From Oceanospirillaceae bacterium (lineage in GTDB: Bacteria > Pseudomonadota > Gammaproteobacteria > Pseudomonadales > Balneatricaceae), in NCBI GenBank assembly GCA_013373085.1, contig JABXIM010000140.1, positions 1 to 39,863 of the forward strand: DNA of 39,863 nucleotides, read 5' to 3'. Both the position numbers and the translations under genes were made by a program. Positions 12,108 to 20,532 of this stretch are shown one piece after another; the first letter of the stretch is position 1; every line of letters begins with the position of its first letter. The notes below the pieces were generated by a model. That model saw nothing but the letters and a program-made list of their open reading frames with translations. It ran no database searches and was not told the origin of the DNA.

Positions 12108-12135
12108 GTGGAATTCGCCTTCGGCTCATTCCACC
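12108..12135. repeat. GTGGAAT/ATTCCAC palindromic repeat, copy 2
   Basis: GTGGAATTCGCC, TTC, GGCTCATTCCACC: the reverse complement of the 9280-9312 element, with an extra GCC-TTC-GGC inner stem. It lies between fleQ and fliC at one border of the rightward fliC-fliT block. Confidence 0.8.
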
Positions 12136-12215
12136 CTTGGCGTGCTGTATCAGTTAATTAACAGTCGTTAACCTGACCTGTTACTTACAGGAGACACAAA
12201 CCGGGAAAAATTTTC

Positions 12216-12242
12216 TAAAGTTCGATCCGGTTGCGCCGTTAA
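12216..12242 (+). promoter_or_regulatory. Sigma-28 (FliA) promoter of fliC
   Basis: TAAAGTTC, exactly 11 nt, GCCGTTAA. This is one mismatch per box from the sigma-28 consensus TAAAGTTT-N11-GCCGATAA. It is about 95 nt before the fliC start codon. Confidence 0.9.
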
Positions 12243-12336
12243 CTCCCTCACAACGAACACAGACTGTTCGCATCTGTATCCCACAGAAAACCTCCGCCAG
12301 AGACGAGTGGGCCCGGGGGATCAAGGAGAACCAGAA

Positions 12337-13500
12337 ATGGCTGTTATCAATACCAACATCGCGTCCCTGAACGCCCAGAACAACCTGATGAAGTCGCAGA
12401 ACGACCTGCAGACTTCGCTGCAGCGTCTCTCCTCCGGCCTGCGTATCAACAGCGCCAAGGACGACGCTGCCGGCCTGCAGATCTCCAACCGTCTGACCAG
12501 CCAGATTCGCGGCCTGAGCGTCGCGGTTCGTAACGCCAACGACGGTATTTCCCTGGCCCAGACAGCAGAAGGCGCCATGCAGGAATCCACCAATATCCTG
12601 CAGCGCATGCGTGAACTGGCCCTGCAGGCAGCCAACGGCTCCAACAGCGAGGAGGACCGTGCGGCCCTGCAAAAAGAAGTCACTGCCCTTCAGGACGAAC
12701 TGACACGTATCGCCGATACCACAGCCTTTGGCGATCAGAAACTGTTCGATGGCAATTTCGGCACCAAGACATTCCAGGTCGGCTCCAACGCCAATGAAAC
12801 GATCGCTATTACTCTTGGCGAAATATCGGCCGACGCGCTTTCCGAGCGGGCCGCTGTAAGCTCTGCTGACTTTGTTTCAAGTACTGAGCTCGTAACCTTG
12901 CTTAGCGAGATTGAAGACGGTACCACCAGCACGCTGACCTTTACCTATACCCCCGACGGAGGCTCCGCTCAGGATCTGGTCGCTGACCTTACCGGCGTTA
13001 CCGATGCTGGCAGCCTGGCCAAAGCGCTGAACGACGCCCTCGGAGAAATTGGCGTTGCGGCTGATGTCAATGCCAGTGGCGGCGTCGACCTCACCGGCTC
13101 CGTTGGAAACGGCGATACTCTTTCGGCAGCGCTGGACGCAGGAACAACCACCTTAACAGCCATTACTGTTGGTGCCGATGACAGCTTTGACGTATCCACA
13201 ATCGATATCTCCACCGCGGGTGGAGCCCAGGCCGCTATCGCAGCGATCGGCGAGGCGATTGCCGAGATCGACAGCCAGCGCGCGGGTCTCGGCGCCGTAC
13301 AGAACCGATTGGAAAGCACCATCAGCAACCTGACCAATATTTCCGAGAACGTCTCTGCCGCCCGCTCCCGTATTCAGGACGCCGACTTCGCCCAGGAGAC
13401 CGCCAACCTGACACGGGCGCAGATCCTGCAGCAGGCCGGCACCTCGATCCTGGCGCAGGCCAACACCCTGCCGCAGTCGGTTCTGTCGCTGCTGCAGTAA
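12337..13500 (+). CDS. fliC: Flagellin
   Basis: A 387-residue flagellin, the secreted filament subunit. The conserved N-terminal D0/D1 region (about 1-140) begins [17 protein letters not shown] and contains [17 protein letters not shown]. The conserved C-terminal D1/D0 region (about 300-387) contains [17 protein letters not shown] and ends [10 protein letters not shown]. The variable surface part between is short (about 155 residues), Ser/Thr/Asp/Gly-rich and uses less GC-rich codons. The start at 12337 was chosen over an in-frame codon 30 nt upstream because of AAGGAG and the universal MAxxINTN start. A sigma-28 promoter precedes it and a strong terminator follows, so it is mainly a single-gene unit. 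It depends on FliS and the FliD cap encoded downstream. Confidence 0.97.
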   Translation: MAVINTNIASLNAQNNLMKSQNDLQTSLQRLSSGLRINSAKDDAAGLQISNRLTSQIRGLSVAVRNANDGISLAQTAEGAMQESTNILQRMRELALQAANGSNSEEDRAALQKEVTALQDELTRIADTTAFGDQKLFDGNFGTKTFQVGSNANETIAITLGEISADALSERAAVSSADFVSSTELVTLLSEIEDGTTSTLTFTYTPDGGSAQDLVADLTGVTDAGSLAKALNDALGEIGVAADVNASGGVDLTGSVGNGDTLSAALDAGTTTLTAITVGADDSFDVSTIDISTAGGAQAAIAAIGEAIAEIDSQRAGLGAVQNRLESTISNLTNISENVSAARSRIQDADFAQETANLTRAQILQQAGTSILAQANTLPQSVLSLLQ

Positions 13501-13528
13501 CGGGCCATCCCCGTTAGCGGATATACTG

Positions 13529-13554
13529 ACGGGGGCCCTTGGGTCCCCGTTTTT
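13529..13554 (+). terminator. Rho-independent terminator of fliC
   Basis: ACGGGGGCCC pairs with GGGTCCCCGT (one G-T wobble), followed directly by TTTTT. It lies about 30 nt after the fliC stop. Confidence 0.93.
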
Positions 13555-13572
13555 GGTTAATGGAGGCTAACC

Positions 13573-13947
13573 ATGACGACCATATCCCCCACTTCAGCTC
13601 AGACCTTTACGCAATCAGCGGCTGGAAACAGCGCTGAGCGCAACCCTGCCGCCAATGGCGTAATAGAACCGAAAAGCGGCAACAGTTTCCGCCAGACCGT
13701 TTCCAACGAAAACGCCAGCCTGAGCGTCGAGGAAACGGAACACATAGTCGAGTCGCTGAACAACGCAGCGCAGATGCAACAGCGCAACCTGAACTTCCGG
13801 ATCGACGACAACAATGGCCGGACCGTTATCAAGGTCATCGACAGTCAAACCGACGATGTGATCAAGCAGATCCCTTCCGAAGAGGTCATGACTCTGGTCA
13901 ACCATATGCAGGATATGCAGAGTCTCTTGTTCGACGATGAAGTGTAG
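13573..13947 (+). CDS. flaG: FlaG family flagellar protein
   Basis: A 124-residue protein. The disordered N-terminal half is rich in Ser, Asn and Thr. The C-terminal half is a typical FlaG domain: LNFRIDDNNGRTVIKVID and the signature IKQIPSEEVMTL (about 95-107). FlaG proteins sit between fliC and fliD in polar-flagellate gammaproteobacteria and affect filament length or stability; the exact role is unsettled. GGAGG lies 7-8 nt before the ATG. It starts just beyond the fliC terminator, so it is read by leak-through or an unrecognised promoter. Confidence 0.9.
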   Translation: MTTISPTSAQTFTQSAAGNSAERNPAANGVIEPKSGNSFRQTVSNENASLSVEETEHIVESLNNAAQMQQRNLNFRIDDNNGRTVIKVIDSQTDDVIKQIPSEEVMTLVNHMQDMQSLLFDDEV

Positions 13948-14000
13948 GCAGGAATGAATCCCGGGCGAATGCCACCAGAGCTACCTCCGCTTTTAGTCAC

Positions 14001-14028
14001 GGTGGAATTCACTTCGTTTATTCCATCC
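14001..14028. repeat. GTGGAAT/ATTCCAC palindromic repeat, copy 3 (diverged)
   Basis: GGTGGAATTCAC, TTC, GTTTATTCCATCC in the 120-nt flaG-fliD gap. The outer arms match the copies at 9280 and 12108. The inner bases differ, but AC/GT pairing around the TTC loop is kept. Confidence 0.65.
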
Positions 14029-14067
14029 CAAATCCACTCGATAAAAATCAAGCGTTCGAGGTAAGCA

Positions 14068-15477
14068 ATGGCGATTACGTCCACCGGCTTCGGCTCCGGC
14101 CTTCCCATATCCGACCTGGTATCACAGCTGGTGTCGGCCGAGGGCGCTCCGGTACAGAACCGCCTCGACAGCCGGGAAGCCAGACTGCAGACGGAGCTTT
14201 CGGCGGTCAGCATTCTGAAAAGCGCGCTCGCGGATTTCCAGTCGAGCCTTGCCCAGCTGGCCGATGTGGACAACTTCACCAGCCGTTCGGCGAGCAGCTC
14301 GAACAGCGAAATCGCGTCGATAAGCGCCGAGGAAAACGCCGGCCTGGGCAGCTATAGCCTCGAGGTCACCAGCCTGGCAACGGCCCACAAACTGGTCGGC
14401 CAGCAGGGATACACGGATGGCGGCACCGGCAGCCTGAGCTTTTCCAACGCCGCCGGCGACAGTTTTACCGTCAATATTGGAGATGAAGACGCCACCCTCG
14501 AAGGTATCCGCGATGCGATCAACAATGCCGACGACAACTTCGGCGTTACAGCCACGATTCTTAACCTCGCATCCGGCCCGCGCCTGGTACTGACTGCCGA
14601 CGACACCGGCGCCGATAACCGCATTACCAGTATCAGCAGCACCTCGACCAACGGCGACCTTTCGGTTTTCGATTATGACTTCGCTGCAGCGGTGGATGGC
14701 GACGATGCCAACTACGATCAGGTCACGGCCGCGGCCGATGCGATCTTTTCGCTGGAAGGTCAGGCGCTGACCTCGGCCAGCAATCGCGTCGATTCGGTGA
14801 TTTCCGGCGTGACACTCACGTTGAAGGACGCCACCGAAACGGGCAAGCCGGTGACCCTGACCGTCGGTACCAATACCATCAACGCCAAGACCATGATCGA
14901 AGGCTTTGTCGAAGCCTATAACGAGCTGCAGTCGCTGATCGCCCAGCAGACCGCCTACGACCCGGATAGCGGGCGAGCCGGCGCGCTGCAGGGCGACGCG
15001 CTGACGCGTTCGGTGCAGGGACAACTTCGAACCCTGCTCTCCGGTAGCTACAACGAGGGGGGAGGCATCACGGCACTTGCGAACCTGGGCATCACCACCA
15101 CCCGCAGCGGCTCGCTGGAGATCGACAGCAGCAAACTGACTGCTGCACTGGCGGACAATTTCGCCGACATCAACGCTTTTTTCTCGACCGAAGAAACCGG
15201 CTTTGCCAGCCGCCTCGATGCAATGCTGGAAACCTACTTGCAGAGCAACGGTACTTTCGACAGCCGCACCGACTCGATCAACAGCCAGCTGGACCGGATC
15301 GACGATGATCGTGAGTCGCTGGCGTTAAGACTGGAGAAGCTGGAAACACGACTGCTGAATCAGTTCAATGCGATGGATGCGGTGGTGGCGCAACTCGGCA
15401 GCACCGGCAATTTTTTGACCCAGCAGTTGGCGAGTATCAGCCAGATCCAGAACTTCCGAAACAGCAATAATTCCTGA
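14068..15477 (+). CDS. fliD: Flagellar filament cap protein FliD (HAP2)
   Basis: A 469-residue protein. The N-terminus MAITSTGFGSGLPISDLVSQ and following coiled segment match the FliD_N domain. The central part (about 100-280) is the Thr/Asp-rich outer domain. The C-terminal FliD_C domain has YNELQSLIAQQTAYDPDSGR and GALQGDALTRSV, then a terminal coiled coil with LSIQNF-like ending SQIQNF. It caps the filament tip and folds flagellin monomers. GAGGTAAGCA before the ATG gives the ribosome site. It is followed 17 nt later by fliS and forms a fliD-fliS-fliT unit; no sigma-28 or sigma-54 box was found in the 120 nt upstream. Confidence 0.96.
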   Translation: MAITSTGFGSGLPISDLVSQLVSAEGAPVQNRLDSREARLQTELSAVSILKSALADFQSSLAQLADVDNFTSRSASSSNSEIASISAEENAGLGSYSLEVTSLATAHKLVGQQGYTDGGTGSLSFSNAAGDSFTVNIGDEDATLEGIRDAINNADDNFGVTATILNLASGPRLVLTADDTGADNRITSISSTSTNGDLSVFDYDFAAAVDGDDANYDQVTAAADAIFSLEGQALTSASNRVDSVISGVTLTLKDATETGKPVTLTVGTNTINAKTMIEGFVEAYNELQSLIAQQTAYDPDSGRAGALQGDALTRSVQGQLRTLLSGSYNEGGGITALANLGITTTRSGSLEIDSSKLTAALADNFADINAFFSTEETGFASRLDAMLETYLQSNGTFDSRTDSINSQLDRIDDDRESLALRLEKLETRLLNQFNAMDAVVAQLGSTGNFLTQQLASISQIQNFRNSNNS

Positions 15478-15494
15478 CGGACGGAACCTATTCA

Positions 15495-15896
15495 ATGAAT
15501 TACATCAAGGCAGGCAAGGCCTACCAGCAAGTCAACATCAGCTCCGCCGTCGAAGGCGCCTCCCCCCACCACCTGATCAGCATGCTGTTCGAAGGGTTGA
15601 TCAAACGCATGGCGGAAGCCAAGGGCGCCATCGACCGCAAGGACACATCCGCCAAAGGGACCAGCATCAGTAAGGCAATCGATATCGTCGGCGAGTTGCA
15701 GGGCTCGCTGCGCGATACCGACAGCAACGAGGTCGCCGCCAACCTTGATCGTCTTTACGACTACATCGCTCGCACGCTGGTACAGGCCAACCTGGAATCG
15801 TCGCAGGAAAAACTCGACGAGGTTGCTCGCCTGGTTATCGAAATCAAGGCCGGCTGGGATGGGATTGCCAACGCAGCAACCAGCGGCGCCGAATAA
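15495..15896 (+). CDS. fliS: Flagellin export chaperone FliS
   Basis: A 133-residue, mostly helical protein. The start MNYIKAGKAYQQV and the core ASPHHLISMLFEGLIKRM are FliS signatures, as is LDRLYDYIARTLVQANL. It binds the C-terminal helix of flagellin in the cytoplasm, preventing premature assembly and delivering it to the export gate. The stop codon overlaps the next start by one base (TAATG), so fliS and fliT are translationally coupled. Confidence 0.96.
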   Translation: MNYIKAGKAYQQVNISSAVEGASPHHLISMLFEGLIKRMAEAKGAIDRKDTSAKGTSISKAIDIVGELQGSLRDTDSNEVAANLDRLYDYIARTLVQANLESSQEKLDEVARLVIEIKAGWDGIANAATSGAE

Positions 15897-16222
15897 TGGA
15901 ACGCCTGAACGAACAACAATGGCGCGAACGATTCGAGACTGCCCGGGCGGGTTTCGAGTCGCTGCGCCAATTGGCCACTGCTTCGATCGATCAGGAGATC
16001 GAGACCGATGCGGCCATGCTCAGCTGGGCCCGGCAACTGCAATCACTGGATCTCGCCCACCTGGATACGGATCCCGCATTCGCCGAACCGCTGCTACGCC
16101 AGCTCCTGGTGATGAACGAGGAGCTGGTTCGACTGTTCAGCGCCCGCCGCGAAGCCATTGCCAAAGCACATAGCCAGCAGAAAAAAACCCAAAAGGGCAT
16201 CGACGCCTACCGAAACGTCTGA
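15896..16222 (+). CDS. fliT: FliT-like flagellar chaperone
   Basis: A 108-residue protein, all predicted helix, with charged coiled segments and a basic C-terminal tail (HSQQKKTQKGIDAYRNV). The sequence is not strongly diagnostic; the call rests on size, helical character and the invariant place after fliD-fliS. FliT proteins bind FliD as export chaperones and in enterics also FlhDC. Pseudomonas has FleP at this spot. The C-terminal YRNV-like end after a Lys/Gln-rich helix is common in this group. It ends 114 nt before the convergent flgL stop, with a structured repeat between. Confidence 0.75.
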   Translation: MERLNEQQWRERFETARAGFESLRQLATASIDQEIETDAAMLSWARQLQSLDLAHLDTDPAFAEPLLRQLLVMNEELVRLFSARREAIAKAHSQQKKTQKGIDAYRNV

Positions 16223-16224
16223 AC

Positions 16225-16323
16225 GCCACAACTTCGATTGTGGAACTCGCACCTGCGCTCCACCGGCAATCGCTCCTGCATTGCCGGTATTCGCGCCATC
16301 CCTGGCGCTCATTCCACCCTACG
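16225..16323. repeat. Structured repeat with GCAGGAGC loop, copy A
   Basis: Best read on the minus strand: GTAGGGTGGAATGAGC, a GCGCCA/TGGCGC hairpin (16293-16308), a perfect 9-bp hairpin ACCGGCAAT/ATTGCCGGT around loop GCAGGAGCG (16262-16288), then GGAGCGCAGGTGCGAGTTCCAC, whose end pairs with the GTGGAA start, and a final CCACAA/TTGTGG hairpin (16226-16243). It fills the space between convergent fliT and flgL and may end both transcripts. Copies with other stems are at 34460, 24341 and 21797. Confidence 0.88.
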
Positions 16324-16335
16324 GGCGATGAGGGT

Positions 16336-17256
16336 TCAGCGGATATAGTTGAACAGGCTCAGCCCCTGTATCTGGCTGAAGCTGGAGTACGCCGCCTGCA
16401 GCACTGTCTGCTGCAGCGAGAAGCGGCTGATCGCTTCGTTGTACTCGAGGTCTTCCAGCGAAGACAACGCCTCCCGGGTGAACAGCTGGTAGTCCTCGTT
16501 GACCAGTTGCTGCTGTTCCAGCGCGTTCATGCGGGCGCCGAGAGATCCGCGGGCGCTTAGATTCAGGTCCTGGACGGTCTCGAGTTTATCCAGCGTGGTC
16601 GCGAGCAGCGTTTCCAGCTCCTGTTTGCCTGCATCGGTACTGGTATCGATATTGCGCAGGCCGTTACTTAGATCGAGAGCCACATTGAGTGGGTTCTCGG
16701 GCTCGAATATCTGCCGTCCGGAGTCCGTCGAGGCGATCTGGTTATCCGGGCCTATCTGGATATAACGCTGGCCGCTGTCCCCCTGGTAGACATACTGCTG
16801 ACTCGCATCGTCGTAAGCGTATGCCTGGGTCTCACCCTTGAACCCCGAGAACAGGTATTCGCCCTGCACGTCCTTGGTGTTCATCAGCCCGAACATCTGG
16901 TTGACGATCTCATCGACCTCGGTCGCGATGGCTTCACGATCCAGCTGCGACAGCGCTCCATTGCCGGCCTGGATCGTCAGCTCCTTGAGCCGGACCGCAT
17001 CATTGAACAGCTGGTCCAGCGTGATCTCCTCCAGGCTCAAACGCCGGTTGGAAACATCGATATTGCCCTGGAACTGGTCGGTGCGAGCAAGCTCCTTGTT
17101 CAGTTTCAGGATCTGCGCCGAGGCCAGCGGGTCGTCGGAGGGCTGCAGAATGTTCTTGCCGGTGGCGATCTGCTGCTGGGTCTTGAACAGGTCGCTGTTG
17201 GCCTGGCTGAGCGAGTCGATGTTGTTGAGAAACACCTGGCTGGTTGATATTCGCAT
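16336..17256 (-). CDS. flgL: Hook-filament junction protein FlgL (HAP3)
   Basis: A 306-residue flagellin-like protein. The N-terminus MRISTSQVFLNNIDSLSQAN with QQIATGKNILQPSDDPLASA is the FlgL signature, and the C-terminus YNEAISRFSLQQTVLQAAYSS, ending LFNYIR, is typical. It forms, with FlgK, the adaptor between hook and filament. It starts 12 nt after flgK with AAGGGG upstream, so the two are one transcript, as in most gammaproteobacteria. It is convergent with fliT. Confidence 0.96.
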   Translation of the reverse strand: MRISTSQVFLNNIDSLSQANSDLFKTQQQIATGKNILQPSDDPLASAQILKLNKELARTDQFQGNIDVSNRRLSLEEITLDQLFNDAVRLKELTIQAGNGALSQLDREAIATEVDEIVNQMFGLMNTKDVQGEYLFSGFKGETQAYAYDDASQQYVYQGDSGQRYIQIGPDNQIASTDSGRQIFEPENPLNVALDLSNGLRNIDTSTDAGKQELETLLATTLDKLETVQDLNLSARGSLGARMNALEQQQLVNEDYQLFTREALSSLEDLEYNEAISRFSLQQTVLQAAYSSFSQIQGLSLFNYIR

Positions 17257-17268
17257 ACTGTTAACCCC

Positions 17269-19215
17269 TTACACCGCCGCCAGCAGCGCGTCGAATATGG
17301 TCTGGGACGCCCGGATCAGCTGCGACGAGGCCTGATAAGCCTGTTGGAACTGGATCAGTTTCGCCGCTTCCTCGTCCAGGTTGACGCCGGAAATGCCAGC
17401 GCGGTTCTGAATATTGGCATCCAATACCGCTTTGCTGGCCTGGGCGTTGATCTGAGCCACCTGGGTCTGGGTGCCGACACGCTCGATCAGCTGGCCGTAA
17501 TTGTCCTGGAAGGAGGCGCCGTCGTTGGTCCTGGCGAATTGCAGGTCGGAAAGGGCCAGTGCGTTGCGGTTATCGGATACGCCGCCGGTATTGTACTCGA
17601 CGACAAAGCGGTCGCCGGCTACCGGACGATTGGCAATGGTGACACTGTAACCGTCCAGCTCGATGGCTTCGCCAGGCGTAAAGGATCCGCTTGCGATCAC
17701 AGCCGAAGTATCGGAATCGAGTACCTGGTACTCCAGCCCGCCGCCGCTGTCGACGAACAAAATTTCGGTCGGAGGCGTCAGTTGCCCGGGATTCAGGGCA
17801 AAACTGTCCGCTCCGCTATCCGTGACCGTCACGCTGGCTACAGCTGTACCCTGGTTATCGACGCTGGCTTCGACCTTGACCGGCGAGGCCAGCGCCAACT
17901 GCCGTGCGTCGTTCAGCACCAGGCTAAGATCGGATGCTGCGGTCCTTGCAGGCCGGATAACGAACTGGTCTTTTGCCGCGAAGGTTGCGCCAGCGCTGAA
18001 GCTCAACTCGAAACCGTCGATCTCGTTTACCACCCCACTGGTCGTGTTAAAACTCGTGGTGCCGTCGGCGGCAACCGTGCCGCTCCAGCTTGCGCCATCC
18101 GACTGGCGTATCAGGGTAAAATTGCTGCTGTCGGAAAACACCATTTTGTACTCGCTGGCTTCCAGCACCTGAGTATCGGTGATCGTAACGGTTCCCTGAA
18201 CACTGGAACTGTTATTGGCGTTGGCCAGCACCTGCCCGGCATTATCGAGCAGGTCGCCGAACAGCGGCCCGCCAAGGTCGCCATTCAGATCCATGCCCTT
18301 CGCGTGCTGCTCGTTCATCTCGGCCGCGAAGGAGATCGCAATAACCCCCAGCTCATCCCGGGCCCGGTCCAGGATGGTGTCGCGGTATGCCAGCAACCCA
18401 CCGACCTGGCCACCGGAAATCTCGTCACTGATCTCGTTGATGGTGCTACCGATCTGCAGAGACACCTGCATTTTGCTGACATCGGCCGGATCCTGCGTCA
18501 TGACCAGCCGGTTGGCATCGCCACCAACGATCAGCGGCTGGCCATTGCCGACGAAAACGTCAATCTCGCCGGTATCCGACTGTTCGACCGTCGTGAAGTT
18601 GATAAACCCCGACAGCTGCTCGAGGGCGGCATCTCGCTGGTCGAGCAGCTCGTTGGTCACGGAGCCGGCCGCCGAGGCGATACGCAGCTTGTCGTTGATG
18701 GTGGCGATATTCCGGGCCAGCGCGTTGATCTGCTCGGTGGCGCTGGCCAGACGATCATTGAGGCTCTGGCTCTGCCGTTCGAGGCTGGCGTTCAGGTCGT
18801 TGAAGCGGCGCACCAGCGCGTCAGCCTCGGCCAGGAATAGTTCGCGGTTCGGCAGGCTGATCGGATCGTCGACCACGGTCGCCAGCGCCCCGAAGTATTC
18901 ATCCATGGCGGTTGAGATACTGGTCACGTCCGACGCCAGCAGATTGTCCAGTTCGTTGGCGTAGGACTCGAACGTCTGGGCGCTGCTGTAGCTGGCGGTA
19001 TCGGACCAGATCTGGCGGTTGAGAAACTCGTCGGCGATGCGGGCAATATCGCGCACCTGGACGCCGCCGAGATCCTCGATCGAACTGAACTCGGCGCGTT
19101 GACGGCTGTAGCCCTCGGTGTTGACGTTGGCGATGTTCTGGCCAACGACGTTCAGCGCCGTGCTGTTGGACTGCAGCGACTGAATGCCGATATTGAGCAG
19201 ATTGAAACTGGACAT
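17269..19215 (-). CDS. flgK: Hook-filament junction protein FlgK (HAP1)
   Basis: A 648-residue protein. The N-terminal rod-type motif SNSTALNVVGQNIANVNTEG (about 16-35) and the C-terminal VNLDEEAAKLIQFQQAYQAS are FlgK signatures; the variable middle (about 300-550) is Ser/Thr/Val-rich. It is secreted and forms the first junction layer on the hook. GGAGAAGGGG lies before the ATG. A sigma-28-like promoter lies about 50-75 nt upstream, so flgKL is probably a late-class unit separate from flgFGHIJ, from which a 288-nt gap divides it. Confidence 0.96.
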   Translation of the reverse strand: MSSFNLLNIGIQSLQSNSTALNVVGQNIANVNTEGYSRQRAEFSSIEDLGGVQVRDIARIADEFLNRQIWSDTASYSSAQTFESYANELDNLLASDVTSISTAMDEYFGALATVVDDPISLPNRELFLAEADALVRRFNDLNASLERQSQSLNDRLASATEQINALARNIATINDKLRIASAAGSVTNELLDQRDAALEQLSGFINFTTVEQSDTGEIDVFVGNGQPLIVGGDANRLVMTQDPADVSKMQVSLQIGSTINEISDEISGGQVGGLLAYRDTILDRARDELGVIAISFAAEMNEQHAKGMDLNGDLGGPLFGDLLDNAGQVLANANNSSSVQGTVTITDTQVLEASEYKMVFSDSSNFTLIRQSDGASWSGTVAADGTTSFNTTSGVVNEIDGFELSFSAGATFAAKDQFVIRPARTAASDLSLVLNDARQLALASPVKVEASVDNQGTAVASVTVTDSGADSFALNPGQLTPPTEILFVDSGGGLEYQVLDSDTSAVIASGSFTPGEAIELDGYSVTIANRPVAGDRFVVEYNTGGVSDNRNALALSDLQFARTNDGASFQDNYGQLIERVGTQTQVAQINAQASKAVLDANIQNRAGISGVNLDEEAAKLIQFQQAYQASSQLIRASQTIFDALLAAV

Positions 19216-19263
19216 TTAACCCCTTCTCCCGCCGGCTCGACATGCTTGCGCCGGTTCCCACTG

Positions 19264-19290
19264 ATAACGGCCGGACTGGCTATTTCTTAA
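19264..19290 (-). promoter_or_regulatory. Probable sigma-28 promoter of flgKL
   Basis: Read leftward, TTAAGAAA, 11 nt, GCCGTTAT. The -10 box differs from GCCGATAA at two positions; the -35 is weaker (or TAAGAAAT with a 10-nt spacer). Its position about 50 nt before the flgK start fits. Confidence 0.55.
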
Positions 19291-19427
19291 GCGCTTTCGT
19301 TTGTTTGAACGCTGGGCAGCTATGATGGCTTACGCGATACCCATCCCATGCGAACGGCTTTCAACATCAGTGCCAAAGCATCGCTGCGCCCATCCTGCGA
19401 ATCTACCTGTTTGGTAATCCGGTATAG

Positions 19428-19465
19428 GTAGGTTGGGTGCAGCGGCGAAGCCGCGAAACCCAACA
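19428..19465. repeat. GTAGGTTGGGTG palindromic repeat, copy 1
   Basis: GTAGGTTGGGTGCAGCGGC, GAA, GCCGCGAAACCCAACA: an imperfect palindrome with a GCGGC/GCCGC inner stem. An almost identical inverted copy is at 24441-24478. Confidence 0.85.
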
Positions 19466-19503
19466 CAAAAACATCCATCCCTGCCAAGGCGTCCGGAATC
19501 GGG

Positions 19504-20532
19504 TTACCGCTCACCGTTCAGGCCGCGAGCCAGGGTTTCGCCCTCGAATATATTGCCGATTTTCTCGGCATAGGCCGGGTCCGTCGCGTATCCCGCCGCC
19601 TGCAGCTCCCGCAGGTAGGCTCTCGGGTCAGCGGCCCGCTCCAGTGCCTGCTGGTAGCGCGGGTTTTGCTTGAGGAAGCTGACGTAGTCCTCAAAACTGT
19701 CGGCGTAAGAACCATAGGCCCGGAAAGCCGCCGGCTCCCGTACCGCCAGACCGTCGCGATACTCCAGCGTGGTGACGCCGACACGCTCGCCCTGCCAGCC
19801 GCTGTCCGCCTTGATGTTGAACAGGTTGCGGCTGCTGTTGCCGGCCGTATCGCCGACGATATGGCGTCCCCAGCCGGTTTCCAGCGCCGCCTGCGCCAGC
19901 AGCACCTTCGGATCGACGCCGATCAGCGGTGCCAGTCGCTCGGCATGGGGCAGCAGTTCGGCCACAAAGTCGGCCGGCGATTCGAAGCGCGACGGCTCAC
20001 TGCCGCCGGTCTCGACCGGGACCGGACTACTGACATGCGGCGACGCCTCGGTCGGGGCATCCGGCGCAGGGGCCGTCCTGGCGAGCGCCGCCTGCCCGAT
20101 CCTCGCCTGAGTCCCCAACCCGGCACCACTGTCAAAGGCGCGCCGCAGCATCCGGTCCGACTCGCTGAGCGGTTTAAGCTCGCGTCCTTCATCGCGGTTG
20201 GCGGCGATATCCAGCTGCTGGCCTAGCTGCTGCACCAGTACCTCGGCCAGCCCCATGCCCTTGCCCTGTGCCATTTCCAGGGTCAACTGCTGGTCCAGCA
20301 GCCCCTGGTAAAACTGCACGTTGCTGCTGTTGAACGGGCTGTCCTCGCCGAAACTGGCGTTGGCCTCGCGCATGCTCTTGAGCATCATGCTCATGAACAT
20401 CTGCTCGAACTGCTTCGCCACCTGCGCCAGCGCCTCCGGGCTGTCATCCCGGGACGTCCGCTTGATCTCGCTGAGCTGGTTCAGGTCGGTATAGAGCGCT
20501 GCTTTCGCGCCGGGCAGACGGCTGTTTTCCAT
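19504..20532 (-). CDS. flgJ: Dual-domain FlgJ: rod cap and peptidoglycan hydrolase
   Basis: A 342-residue protein with both FlgJ modules. The N-terminal rod-binding domain (about 30-105) contains LAQVAKQFEQMFMSMMLKSM. A Pro/Ala-rich linker (about 145-180) follows. The C-terminal glucosaminidase domain (about 190-335) has the catalytic Glu E218 in AALETGWGR. It digests the cell wall locally in the periplasm so the rod can pass and helps cap the growing rod. The ATG shares its A with the flgI stop codon (TGATG), so it is coupled to flgI. It is the last gene of flgFGHIJ. Confidence 0.95.
   Translation of the reverse strand: MENSRLPGAKAALYTDLNQLSEIKRTSRDDSPEALAQVAKQFEQMFMSMMLKSMREANASFGEDSPFNSSNVQFYQGLLDQQLTLEMAQGKGMGLAEVLVQQLGQQLDIAANRDEGRELKPLSESDRMLRRAFDSGAGLGTQARIGQAALARTAPAPDAPTEASPHVSSPVPVETGGSEPSRFESPADFVAELLPHAERLAPLIGVDPKVLLAQAALETGWGRHIVGDTAGNSSRNLFNIKADSGWQGERVGVTTLEYRDGLAVREPAAFRAYGSYADSFEDYVSFLKQNPRYQQALERAADPRAYLRELQAAGYATDPAYAEKIGNIFEGETLARGLNGER

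Larger units (their letters stand above)
11938..12336. other. Divergent fleQ / fliC control region
   Basis: This 399-nt gap holds the leftward fleQ promoter and leader, a GTGGAAT palindrome (12108-12135), a GTTAATTAAC palindrome at 12153-12162, and the rightward fliC promoter with a ~95-nt leader. It is more AT-rich than the surrounding genes. No credible ORF was found. Confidence 0.6.
19216..19503. other. flgJ-flgK intergenic region
   Basis: This 288-nt gap contains the probable sigma-28 promoter of flgKL (19264-19290) and a GTAGGTTGGGTG palindrome (19428-19465). Between them, ACCCATCCCATGC (about 19339) and GCGCCCATCCTGCGA (about 19387) look like fragments of the GATGGGT repeat family. No gene was recognised. 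Confidence 0.5.

Noticed and set aside
11938-12129. An extended N-terminus for FleQ of 64 residues
   Set aside because: The conserved FleQ domain begins at 11937 with its own AAGGGA; the extension crosses the likely promoter and a palindromic repeat.
12108-16335. A phase-variation invertible switch at fliC
   Set aside because: There is no recombinase gene, no matching long inverted sites at both borders and no second flagellin; a one-time inversion is the simpler reading.
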